DNA from: Pseudoxanthomonas spadix
GTDB taxonomy: Bacteria; Pseudomonadota; Gammaproteobacteria; Xanthomonadales; Xanthomonadaceae
Length of the DNA: 64,000 nt
Assembly: GCF_003703395.1 (NCBI RefSeq)
Contig: NZ_RDQN01000004.1
Coordinates: forward strand, 1-64,000
Direction: 5' to 3'
A program made the position numbers and the translations under genes. Below are positions 38,098 through 45,879 of the stretch, piece after piece (the first letter of the stretch is position 1; each line of letters opens with the position of its first letter). A model generated the notes under the pieces. It saw only the letters and a program-made list of their open reading frames with translations, had not been told where the DNA came from and searched no databases.

Positions 38098-40240
38098 GCG
38101 ACGGCTCCGCGGGGAGATGAATGTCGCCGCCGGCAGCGACGGCCAGGACCGAGTCGGCATCGCGCAGTGCGCTGCGCAGCAGGTGCAGGTGCTGGCGCAC
38201 GGCGCGCAGCGCCGCCGGCACCGCGCCCTGGACGAGCGTGTCGGCCAGGGCCGAGTCCAGGTGCGACAGCGCTGCTTCGTGGTCGGCGGGATCCAGGTGC
38301 TCGTAGAGGCGGGCGATCGCCGAAACCGCCGCGTCGATGTGCGCCTCGATCGCGCGCGGCACTGCGGCGTCGATGCTGTCGTGGCGCAGTTCGATCAGGG
38401 TCCGGCCGATTTCGTGCACGGCCAGCGCCCAGGCCAGCAGGGTGCGTGATTCGGCGCTGCCCGGCGGGGTGTGGTTGACCACCTGCAGGAACAGGTCGCG
38501 GCTGACACTCTCAAAGCGCGGTGCCAGGCCGTCCAGCGGCGCGCGCGCGGCCAGGGCCACCTGGTGGCGCAGTTCGGTGAGCAGGCGACGGCGCTGGCCC
38601 AGCGTGCCGATCACCGAGGGGATCAGCTGGAAGGCCACCAGCGCCAGCACCGCGCCGACCAGGAACGCCACGCCGTTGTTGAGAAAGGCAGCCACGTCGA
38701 AATTGGGCTCCAGCCCCACCCCCAGCGGGACCAGCGTGCCCAGGCACATTCCCAGGCTGAGACCGAACAGCGGCGGACGCGTGGACAGGTACACCGACAG
38801 CATCAGGAACGGCGCAGTGCCCAGCACCAGCATCGGATAGCTGTCGATGCGCGGCATCACCAGGGTCAGGCACAGGAAGGCGAAGACCAGGCCGATCGAA
38901 AAGCCCTTGGCGATCTGTGCAGCGGTCACGTGGGGGTTTGGCACCGCCGCCAGGATCGCGGTCAAGGCGATGACGTTGGCCATCGCGTTGGCGCCGCTGG
39001 CCCAGCCGCTCTGGATCCACGCCAGGCCCAGGATCAGCGACACCAGGAAGCTGCGCAGCACGGTCACGCCCACCGAAAAGTAGTCGGTGGCATAGCTGAA
39101 GCGCACCTTCTCGCTGGCCCGCGCCAACGGGCCACTCAGTCCCGGGCGCCGCAATGCGGCGGCGGTATGGGTCATGTCGCGCAGTTCGCTGGTAAAACGC
39201 AGCAGCAGCGAGGCGCCGGTCTCGAAGTCGTCCAGACGCACCGCCGGCAGCGTCGCGCGCAGCGCCGCCGCCCGTGCCGGCTGGGCGGCGAGCACCGCGT
39301 CCAGGCGTACGGTCACATCGTCGTGGTCGCCGGCCTGGCGCGCGGCCAGGGCATCACCCAGTGGCCGGTACAGCTGCATCAGTGCGCCGGCCACGGCATC
39401 ATCCGGATCGCCGCGCAGCAGGCGGTTGATCAGGTGGTGCAGTGACTGGAAGCGGGTCGAGGCGGCCATGAAGCGCTGGTTGAGCAGACGCATGCGCCGG
39501 CTGCGCACCCGTGCCTCCGGGTCTTCGAACACCACCGACGCGCGCAGGTCCTCCAGCGCCATCGACCCACGCACGAAGCGCAGGTGCGCCTGCTCCATCT
39601 TCTCGCGCGGCAGCGCACCGCGCGTGCCGTCACGGACGAAATCCAGGAAGCCTGCGATCAGGCCTTCGGTGGTTGTGCGCAGGCTGTTGCGCAGGCGCGC
39701 CGGGAACACCACGTCGAACACCACCGCACTGACCAACAGACCCAGCAGCACCTCGGTCAGGCGCGAGACGGCAAGGTCGAACACCTCGGTGGGTTGGTTG
39801 ACCGCGGGCAGGGCGATGATGGCCACCGTGTAGCCGGACAGCACGAAGCCATACGAGAGGAAATTGCGGAACATCAGCGCCCCGCCGGCGCACAGGCCCA
39901 CCCAGATCGATGTGGCCAGCAGCAGCAACACCGGCTGCTGCGGGAACAGCGCGGTAATGACCACCGCCGCGATGCTGCCCACGATGGTGCCAAGGATGCG
40001 ATAGAACGCCTTGGCCAGGACCATGCCGCTTTGCCGGTTCATCACCACGATCACCGTGATCATCGCGGTGGACGGCGAGGAGAAACCCATGCGCATGGCG
40101 ATCATCCCGGCCAGGTAGATCGACAGCAGCACCTTGAACACGAACATCCACGCCGCGCCTTCGCCGCGCAGGGCCTGGCGCACCTGGTCGGGCCAGGACA
40201 CGCGCGCGGCCGCGGCGGCCTGCGGGCTGGTGGCATTCAC
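38084..40240 (-). CDS. aaeB: FUSC-family efflux transporter (AaeB-like)
   Basis: A 718-aa inner-membrane protein with the FUSC two-half layout: an N-terminal membrane bundle (about 30-180; TAMITVIVVMNRQSGMVLAK, RILGTIVGSIAAVVITAL), a cytoplasmic helical region (about 180-380), a second membrane bundle (390-540) and a C-terminal cytoplasmic domain. RQSGM.L.KA..RILGT is the AaeB/FUSC signature. Partners AaeX and AaeA follow downstream, and a MarR regulator overlaps upstream (4 bp). By homology it exports hydroxylated aromatic acids such as p-hydroxybenzoate; the true substrate is not shown. Confidence 0.88.
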   Translation of the reverse strand: MNATSPQAAAAARVSWPDQVRQALRGEGAAWMFVFKVLLSIYLAGMIAMRMGFSSPSTAMITVIVVMNRQSGMVLAKAFYRILGTIVGSIAAVVITALFPQQPVLLLLATSIWVGLCAGGALMFRNFLSYGFVLSGYTVAIIALPAVNQPTEVFDLAVSRLTEVLLGLLVSAVVFDVVFPARLRNSLRTTTEGLIAGFLDFVRDGTRGALPREKMEQAHLRFVRGSMALEDLRASVVFEDPEARVRSRRMRLLNQRFMAASTRFQSLHHLINRLLRGDPDDAVAGALMQLYRPLGDALAARQAGDHDDVTVRLDAVLAAQPARAAALRATLPAVRLDDFETGASLLLRFTSELRDMTHTAAALRRPGLSGPLARASEKVRFSYATDYFSVGVTVLRSFLVSLILGLAWIQSGWASGANAMANVIALTAILAAVPNPHVTAAQIAKGFSIGLVFAFLCLTLVMPRIDSYPMLVLGTAPFLMLSVYLSTRPPLFGLSLGMCLGTLVPLGVGLEPNFDVAAFLNNGVAFLVGAVLALVAFQLIPSVIGTLGQRRRLLTELRHQVALAARAPLDGLAPRFESVSRDLFLQVVNHTPPGSAESRTLLAWALAVHEIGRTLIELRHDSIDAAVPRAIEAHIDAAVSAIARLYEHLDPADHEAALSHLDSALADTLVQGAVPAALRAVRQHLHLLRSALRDADSVLAVAAGGDIHLPAEPSHAAS

Positions 40241-40755
40241 AGCGGCTCCTCCATGCCACGCAGCAGCTTGAGCATCAGGGCCTGCAGCTGGGCCTGTTCA
40301 CTGGTGTCCAGGTGCCGGGTGTAGTGGCGCAGCTGGCGGCTGACCTGGGGCAGGAACGCAGCGATCAGCGCATGGCCGGCCGGGGTGAGCCGCAGCAGCG
40401 ACATGCGCCGGTCCTGCGCGCTGGCCGCGCGCGCGAGCAGGCCCTTGTCGACGAGCTGGTTGGTCAGGCGGGTGACGTTGGCGAATTTTTCGCCGGCGGC
40501 CTCGGCGATCAGTGACGGACTCAGCGCGCCGTCCGGGCTGGCATCGATCATCATCAGCACGTTGTATTCGGGGTAGCCCAGCCCGTGTGCGCGCAGCAGC
40601 TCGTTGCCATGGTCCACGGCGAGCCGGTGCAGGAGTTTGACCAACCGCACCAGCGTGGCCGCCGGCCTGGGAAAGCTGCGGTGCTTGCGGCAGGTGGCCT
40701 GCAGGCGCAATTGGGTCGCATCGAAGCGGCTGGCGGCAGGGTCGGGTCGATTCAC
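40237..40755 (-). CDS. MarR family transcriptional regulator
   Basis: A 172-aa MarR protein. The winged helix-turn-helix spans about 65-135: YPEYNVLMMIDASPDGALSP, AEAAGEKFANVTRLTNQLVDKGL and AQDRRMSLLRLTPAG, the last being the wing with DxRxxxxxLT. It heads the efflux operon and its stop overlaps aaeB. The start is GTG at 40753-40755. A perfect palindrome 8 bp upstream (40763-40780) is a likely autoregulatory operator, where aromatic ligands would relieve repression, as for other MarR regulators. Confidence 0.9.
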   Translation of the reverse strand: MNRPDPAASRFDATQLRLQATCRKHRSFPRPAATLVRLVKLLHRLAVDHGNELLRAHGLGYPEYNVLMMIDASPDGALSPSLIAEAAGEKFANVTRLTNQLVDKGLLARAASAQDRRMSLLRLTPAGHALIAAFLPQVSRQLRHYTRHLDTSEQAQLQALMLKLLRGMEEPL

Positions 40756-40762
40756 CGGCCGA

Positions 40763-40780
40763 TATTACACTTGTGTAATA
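40763..40780. promoter_or_regulatory. Palindromic MarR operator
   Basis: TATTACACTTGTGTAATA has perfect 8-bp arms around a 2-bp centre. It lies 7 bp upstream of the GTG of the MarR gene and overlaps likely -10 sequence (TAATAT on the minus strand). AT-rich palindromes of 16-20 bp next to marR-type genes are typical autoregulatory sites. Confidence 0.75.
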
Positions 40781-40838
40781 AATTTCGCAGCTGGCAATCG
40801 CAACAAGATGCCGGCCGGCCTGCCATCTGCGGGCCAAC

Positions 40839-41741
40839 TCAGCGCGGCAAGTGCAGGGTGCCCAACGGCCCGCGCAGCTGGAACGGCACCGACACCAGGC
40901 GCATCCCTGCATTGACCTGGACCACGAAGTGCAGGTGCGGCGCGCTGGAAAACCCGGTGTTGCCCGAGCGGCCAATGCGCTCGCCGGCGCGCACCGACTG
41001 GCCCGGGCGGACCAGCACCCCGTCGGGCTGCAGGTGGGCATAGAGCGCCATGCTGCCGTCACCGTGCAGGATGCGGATGAAGTTGCTGCGCCCGTCGAAC
41101 GCTTCCCGGTCCAGGCCGGTCTGGTTGAAGTCGCCCTCGACCTGCAGCACCACGCCATCGCGCGCGGCCAGCACCGGTGTGCCTTCGGCCAGGGCGAAAT
41201 CGACCGCGTCCCGGTTCTGCGCATCGTCGTGGCTGAAATGCCCGCCCGGCCCCTGGTCCACCCGCACCGGCGCGGCAAACGGCAGCTGGTAGCGCACCCC
41301 CAGCGGCTTGGCGCCGGGCTCGCCGGGCACGGCGTCGAGCTGCAGCTGGAAGTCGCTGGCGGCGCGTGGATCGGCCACGATCAGCGTGGCCAGCAGCACG
41401 CTGCCGCGCGCCGGCACCCGTGTGCGCACCGGCAGCGCCGGCGAGGCCACCACGCCGCTGCTGCGCATGGCGCGCAGTTCGACCTGGACCGGGCCGGGCA
41501 GCGGGTTGTCGGCCCAGGCCCGGTAGCGGGTGGGGGTCTTCTCCAGGCGCAGTCGGGCCAGGGCGCTGGCGGTGGATGGAAACGGAATGGCATCGCCGGC
41601 CCTGCCGGGCTGGCGCGCAGGCGGGCCTGCGGCCTGCCGGGCCGGCTTCCACCGCTCAAGCCACTGGGCCTGCGCGCCGGACATCCCGGCCATCAGCAGC
41701 AGCGCGCCCAGCGCCAGCGCGGCGGCCGCGCGTGGAGTCAC
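40839..41741 (-). CDS. Exported M23 family metallopeptidase
   Basis: A 300-aa secreted protein with a signal peptide (VTPRAAAALALGALLLMAGMSGAQA). The C-terminal domain (about 160-285) is an M23 (LytM) peptidase. Zinc ligands are visible in GHFSHDDAQNRDAVDFAL (His, Asp) and HLHFVVQV (HxH). Other blocks are GVVLQVEGDFNQTG, NFIRILHGDGSMALYAHLQ and GRSGNTGFSSAPHLHF. These enzymes usually cut peptidoglycan cross-links. GTG 41739-41741 overlaps the stop of the phytase-like gene (GTGA), so the two are coupled. Confidence 0.88.
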   Translation of the reverse strand: MTPRAAAALALGALLLMAGMSGAQAQWLERWKPARQAAGPPARQPGRAGDAIPFPSTASALARLRLEKTPTRYRAWADNPLPGPVQVELRAMRSSGVVASPALPVRTRVPARGSVLLATLIVADPRAASDFQLQLDAVPGEPGAKPLGVRYQLPFAAPVRVDQGPGGHFSHDDAQNRDAVDFALAEGTPVLAARDGVVLQVEGDFNQTGLDREAFDGRSNFIRILHGDGSMALYAHLQPDGVLVRPGQSVRAGERIGRSGNTGFSSAPHLHFVVQVNAGMRLVSVPFQLRGPLGTLHLPR

Positions 41742-42838
41742 GGCAGGCAGTGGCCGTGCAGCTGCAGGGCGCGGGCCACATCGCGCAGGTCGAAGGCGGC
41801 CACGGCCCGATCGTCGTGCTGGGCGAACAGCGCCCCGGCGGGAAACCGCGGCGTGCCCGCGGCGTAAAGCACGATCCCATCGGTCTGGCTGACCTGCGCG
41901 CCGGTGAAGGTGCCCAGCGGCGCCAGGCTGACCCGGTCGTAGACCCGGAACAGGGTCGGGGTCAGCTGATCCACCGCGATCCACCAGCCGCTGTCCATGT
42001 CGCAGTCCCACAGCGCGACCCCTTCGGCATCGGCGCTGAAGACCGGCAGGCTGCCGCCGCGGAAGCGCCCGGCCAGGGTGTAGTCGCGCAGGGTCGAGCC
42101 GACCCGCCGGTCTTCGTCGGCAATCAGCAGGCGGTCGTGGGCCGGGTCGCCGCCGATCGATTCGACCAGGCGCAACATGCCCGCCTCGCCGGTGTCGCCG
42201 AAGCTGCCCGCGTCGGTGCCGGTGATCGACCCGTCCTGGTCCAGCTGCACCTTGAAGCGGCGCACGCGCTGGTCCATCTGCGCGCGCGGCGGCAGCACGC
42301 CGGCCTGGACATCGGTCATGAAGCTGTCGGTGACCAGCAGTTCCAGTTCGCCCGGCGCGGTCTCCTGCAGCCACAGGCCATAGGGCACCTTGAGCGTGTC
42401 GGCGCCAATGAAGCCGCGCGGGCGCAAGTCGGGCAGCCCAAGCACCTGCACGCGGTGATTGTCACGCTCGACCACGAACGCTAGGTCGGCCCACACCGCG
42501 ATCCCGTTGGGCCGCCTGAACTGCCCGGGCAGCTCGCCCGGCCCGCCGACGGTGCGCAGATGCCGGCCGGTGTCGGCGTCGAACACGACCAGCTGGTCGG
42601 CGGCCTTGGCCGTGGCGATCAGCCAGGCACCGTCGTCCTCGGTCGGCCAGACCGCCAGCGAGTCCAGCCCGGCGTCCGGGATCTGCTCGGAGATCCAGGC
42701 CTCCTTGACCACCGCGTCGGCGCGCGCAGCGGGCAGGGCGGGACCGGCAACCGGCGCGGCGGCCGGTGGGGCGAGGCTGGCGCAGCCGGCCAGCAGCAGG
42801 AGCGCGGCGGCGGTGCTGAACGAGGAAAGGCGGATCAT
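41738..42838 (-). CDS. Phytase-like beta-propeller lipoprotein
   Basis: A 366-aa predicted lipoprotein (signal MIRLSSFSTAAALLLLAGCAS, lipobox LAGC). The body reads as a propeller: AVWPTEDDGAWLIATAK, GELPGQFRRPNGIAVW (NHL-like), and a C-terminal block DAEGVALWDC...GWWIAVDQ....FRVYDR...LGTF......TDGI that resembles beta-propeller phytases (hydrolysis of myo-inositol hexakisphosphate). Catalytic calcium-site residues were not all traced, so the phytase activity is provisional; a generic SMP-30/NHL propeller is the alternative. It is coupled by GTGA to an M23 peptidase. Confidence 0.7.
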   Translation of the reverse strand: MIRLSSFSTAAALLLLAGCASLAPPAAAPVAGPALPAARADAVVKEAWISEQIPDAGLDSLAVWPTEDDGAWLIATAKAADQLVVFDADTGRHLRTVGGPGELPGQFRRPNGIAVWADLAFVVERDNHRVQVLGLPDLRPRGFIGADTLKVPYGLWLQETAPGELELLVTDSFMTDVQAGVLPPRAQMDQRVRRFKVQLDQDGSITGTDAGSFGDTGEAGMLRLVESIGGDPAHDRLLIADEDRRVGSTLRDYTLAGRFRGGSLPVFSADAEGVALWDCDMDSGWWIAVDQLTPTLFRVYDRVSLAPLGTFTGAQVSQTDGIVLYAAGTPRFPAGALFAQHDDRAVAAFDLRDVARALQLHGHCLP

Positions 42839-42914
42839 GGAACGCGATTATGCGCATGCCATGTCACCGCCAAGTGCACCTGGCACGGGCCTGACAGCGG
42901 TTTCTGCAGCAACC

Positions 42915-42938
42915 ATCGCTCCATCTTGATGGAGCGAT
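42915..42938. promoter_or_regulatory. 24-bp palindrome abutting the met promoter
   Basis: ATCGCTCCATC and GATGGAGCGAT form perfect 11-bp arms around TT. The last base is the first T of a TTGACA (-35) hexamer at 42938-42943. The site sits just upstream of the SAM-I riboswitch and is a strong candidate operator for a dimeric regulator; no T-tract follows on either strand. Confidence 0.6.
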
Positions 42939-42966
42939 TGACATCACCCCCGCAGGCTGGCAACCT
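42938..42966 (+). promoter_or_regulatory. Putative promoter of the metX-metB transcript
   Basis: A consensus -35 TTGACA (42938-42943) is followed after 17 nt by a weak -10 (CAACCT). Transcription would start near 42972, at the base of the riboswitch. Confidence 0.45.
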
Positions 42967-42971
42967 TGCGC

Positions 42972-43094
42972 CACCATCGAGACCGGCAGAGGGACAGGCC
43001 CTTTGAAGCCGGGGCAGCCAGCGACCCAGTCCAGCGTGTCGTGTCGGTGCCAAATCCTGCGGCGACGCCTTTGCGTTTTGACCGAAAGATGGTT
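42972..43094 (+). ncRNA. SAM-I (S-box) riboswitch
   Basis: The P1 helix pairs ACCATC (42973-42978) with GATGGT (43088-43093). Between them are the consensus blocks GAGGGACAGGCCCTTTGAAG and CCGGGGCAGCC (P2/P3 core with kink-turn), GGTGCCAAATCC (J3/4 to P3 return) and GAAAGATGG closing P1. The order and spacing match the SAM-I class, which binds S-adenosylmethionine and switches off methionine genes. It lies in the leader of metX-metB. A SAM-I riboswitch before met genes is known in Xanthomonas. No terminator hairpin with a T-tract follows, so control may be at translation. Confidence 0.9.
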
Positions 43095-43177
43095 CGTCCC
43101 GCGCAGCAGTGGATTGCCTGCACGACGAACGCGAGCTTCCCCGCGAAGGCTCGATGGCCGTTCCTCCCGGATCCGCC

Positions 43178-44212
43178 ATGCGCCTCGTGAACACCGCCAC
43201 CGCCACTGCCCCCTGCTTCGATGAAGCCGCGTCGCCGACGCCGGCCAGCCGTGCCCGCGCGATGCGCGGCGAGCTGCCGGTGGCGCTGGCGCTGCGCCAT
43301 GCCGGCGTGCACACGCTGACCCTGCGCTACGAGCTGCAGGGGCCGGGCGATGCGCCGGTGGTGTTCCTGGCCGGCGGCATCTCCGCCCATCGCCATGCCG
43401 CCGCCAGCGTCGAGTTCCCCGAAGCCGGCTGGGCCAACGCGCTGGTCGGCGCCGGCCGCACCCTGGACCCGGCGCGCGTGCGCGTGCTGGCGTTCGATTT
43501 CATCGGCGCCGACGGGACCCTGGATGCACCGATCGATCCGGCCGACCAGGCCGACGCGATCGCCGCCCTGCTCGATGCGCTGGACATCCCGCGGCTGCGC
43601 GCCTTCGTCGGTTATTCCTACGGTGCGTTGGTCGGCCAGCACCTGGCCGCGCGCCATCGGCAGCGCCTGGAGCGCCTGGTCGCAGTCAGCGGCGCACATC
43701 GCCCGCATCCGTTCGCTTCGGCCTGGCGCGCGCTGCAGCGCCACGCGGTGGCGCTGGGCCAGCTCCAGTGCGCCGAGCAGCAGGGCCTGTCGCTGGCGCG
43801 CCAGTTCGCAATGCTCAGCTACCGCACCCCGGAAGAATTCGGCGAGCGCTTCGACGCCGCGCCGGAACTGGTCAACGGCCGGGTGCGCGTGGCCGCCGAG
43901 GATTATCTGGATGCCGCCGGCGCGCAGTACGTGGCGCGCACCCCGGTCACCGCCTTTTTGCGCCTGTCCGAATCGATCGACCTGCACCGCATCGACCCGG
44001 CCACGATTGCCGTGCCCACCACCGTGGTGGCCGTCGAAGGCGACCGGCTGGTGCCGCTGGCCGACCTGGTCACGCTGGTCGAAGGCCTGGGGCCCAACGG
44101 CCACCTGCGCGTGCTGCGCTCGCCGTACGGCCACGACGCCTTCCTGAAAGAAACCGATCGCATCGACGCGATCCTCGCCACTGCCCTTCGCTCCACCGGA
44201 GACACCGCATGA
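43178..44212 (+). CDS. metX: Homoserine O-acyltransferase (MetX; probably succinyl-specific)
   Basis: A 344-aa alpha/beta-hydrolase-fold acyltransferase that activates homoserine for methionine synthesis. Seen: VVFLAGGISAHRHAA (oxyanion region), RVRVLAFDFIGADGT, the nucleophile elbow GYSYGALVG (S147), VVAVEGDRLVPLADL (Asp) and SPYGHDAFLKE (His). The GYSYG elbow and short lid resemble the Xanthomonadaceae MetX group, reported as succinyltransferases; acyl choice is inferred. The ATG at 43178 is chosen because the riboswitch region ends about 80 nt upstream. It overlaps metB by ATGA. Confidence 0.88.
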   Translation: MRLVNTATATAPCFDEAASPTPASRARAMRGELPVALALRHAGVHTLTLRYELQGPGDAPVVFLAGGISAHRHAAASVEFPEAGWANALVGAGRTLDPARVRVLAFDFIGADGTLDAPIDPADQADAIAALLDALDIPRLRAFVGYSYGALVGQHLAARHRQRLERLVAVSGAHRPHPFASAWRALQRHAVALGQLQCAEQQGLSLARQFAMLSYRTPEEFGERFDAAPELVNGRVRVAAEDYLDAAGAQYVARTPVTAFLRLSESIDLHRIDPATIAVPTTVVAVEGDRLVPLADLVTLVEGLGPNGHLRVLRSPYGHDAFLKETDRIDAILATALRSTGDTA

Positions 44213-45426
44213 GCCGTTCCAGCCACCACGACATCCCCTGCAGCGCTGCCACCACCGCGGTGCGCGCGGGCATCGACCGCGACACCGCCTACGGCGCGGT
44301 CACCCCGCCGATCGTGCTGTCGTCCAACTTCTCCTTCGACGGCTTCAACAACAAGCGCCAGTACGACTACACGCGCAGCGGCAATCCCACCCGCGACCTG
44401 CTGGGTGAGGCGCTGGCGCAGCTGGAAGGCGGCGCCGGCGGGGTGATCACCGCCACCGGCATGGGCGCGATCAACCTGGTACTCAACGCGCTGCTGCAGC
44501 CGGGCCAGAAGCTGGTGGTGCCGCACGATGCCTATGGCGGCAGCTGGCGCCTGTTCAACGCGCTGGCAGACAAGGGCCACTTCGAACTGATCACCGCCGA
44601 CCTGACCGATCCGCGCTCGCTGGCTGATGCGCTGGCCGCCTCGCCCAGGCTGGTGCTGATCGAAACCCCGTCCAACCCGTTGCTGCGCATCACCGACCTG
44701 CGCTTTGTCATCGAGGCCGCGCACAAGGTCGGCGCACTGGTGGTGGTGGACAACACCTTCCTGTCGCCGGCGCTGCAGCGGCCAATCGAATTCGGCGCCG
44801 ACCTGGTGCTGCACTCGACCACCAAGTACGTCAACGGCCACAGCGACGTGGTCGGCGGCGCGGTGATCGCGCGCGATGCCGGGCTGCACGAGCAGCTGGT
44901 GTGGTGGGCCAATGCATTGGGCCTGACCGGATCGCCGTTCGATGCGTTCCTGACCCTGCGTGGCCTGCGCACGCTGGATGCGCGCCTGCGCGTGCACCAG
45001 GAAAACGCCGCGGCCATCGTCGCGCTGCTGGACGGCCATGCAGCGGTGTCGCAGGTCTACTACCCCGGTCTGGCCGCGCATCCGGGCCACGCCGTGGCCG
45101 CGCGCCAGCAGCGTGGCTTCGGCGCGATGATCTCCTTCGAGCTGGACGGCGGCCAGGCGGCCGTGCGCGCCTTTGTCGATGGCCTGAAGTACTTCACCCT
45201 GGCCGAGTCGCTGGGCGGCGTGGAAAGCCTGGTCGCCCACCCGGCCACCATGACCCACGCGGCGATGAGTGCCCAGGCGCGTGCCAAGGCCGGCATCGGC
45301 GATGGCTTGCTGCGCCTATCGGTGGGCATCGAGCACACCTCCGATTTGGTCGCCGATCTGCAGGCCGGCCTGGCCCGCGCGCGCGCGGTGCAGGTCCAGG
45401 GGCAGCGGAAGCTGGTCGATGCATGA
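44209..45426 (+). CDS. metB: Cystathionine gamma-synthase / O-succinylhomoserine lyase
   Basis: A 405-aa Cys/Met-metabolism PLP enzyme that joins O-succinylhomoserine with cysteine to give cystathionine. Seen: YDYTRSGNPTRDLLGEALAQLEGG, VIETPSNPLLR-like LIETPSNPLLRITDL, VVVDNTFLSPALQRP, the PLP lysine K206 in LHSTTKYVNGHSDVVGG and SLGGVESLVAHPATMTHA. Length is slightly above E. coli MetB (386 aa). It is translationally coupled to metX and so under the same SAM-I riboswitch. Confidence 0.93.
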   Translation: MSRSSHHDIPCSAATTAVRAGIDRDTAYGAVTPPIVLSSNFSFDGFNNKRQYDYTRSGNPTRDLLGEALAQLEGGAGGVITATGMGAINLVLNALLQPGQKLVVPHDAYGGSWRLFNALADKGHFELITADLTDPRSLADALAASPRLVLIETPSNPLLRITDLRFVIEAAHKVGALVVVDNTFLSPALQRPIEFGADLVLHSTTKYVNGHSDVVGGAVIARDAGLHEQLVWWANALGLTGSPFDAFLTLRGLRTLDARLRVHQENAAAIVALLDGHAAVSQVYYPGLAAHPGHAVAARQQRGFGAMISFELDGGQAAVRAFVDGLKYFTLAESLGGVESLVAHPATMTHAAMSAQARAKAGIGDGLLRLSVGIEHTSDLVADLQAGLARARAVQVQGQRKLVDA

Positions 45427-45484
45427 AGCGCGTGGTCCGGCTCGATGCGGGACGGCAACGGTGTGGAATTGACAGCCGTCCTGT

Positions 45485-45724
45485 TCAGTCGAGCGGCAGC
45501 CGGCCGGACCGGTTGCGCGCCGGCGGCGCAATGTGGCTGCGCTGCAGCTGGCGCAGCAGTTTTTCCTCGTACTTGGGCGCCCAGCCGGCGGCATTGGCCT
45601 GGAAACACGGCGTGCAGACGACGACGCCGTAGCGTTCGATGACCTGCCCGGCGTCAGAATCTGGCGTGAAATGCAGTTTTGTGTCGCAGCAGAAGCATGC
45701 GGCGGTCAGTGATTCGGGTTGCAT
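45485..45724 (-). CDS. Small zinc-ribbon-like hypothetical protein
   Basis: A 79-aa protein with two Cys pairs, CFCC in AACFCCDTKLHF and CTPC in VVVCTPCFQANAAGW, about 25 residues apart, suggesting a zinc ribbon. A basic tail follows (LLRQLQRSHIAPPARNRSG). The ATG at 45724 is preferred over an upstream in-frame start because AGGGAAAC lies at ribosome-site distance. No specific family is recognised and the function is unknown. Confidence 0.6.
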   Translation of the reverse strand: MQPESLTAACFCCDTKLHFTPDSDAGQVIERYGVVVCTPCFQANAAGWAPKYEEKLLRQLQRSHIAPPARNRSGRLPLD

Positions 45725-45879
45725 GACGGGTGTTTCCCTGGAATTGCAGATGCCTGCAATACCCTGGCGCATGGTGCGTGCCAAATCCGCCTGTGAAACT
45801 GTGACCTCGCCTGAAAAATCGTCCGTGACGCCGTGACAGCCACGGTTTGGCGCGGCGTGGGCTCACGCCGCGCCCGCCG

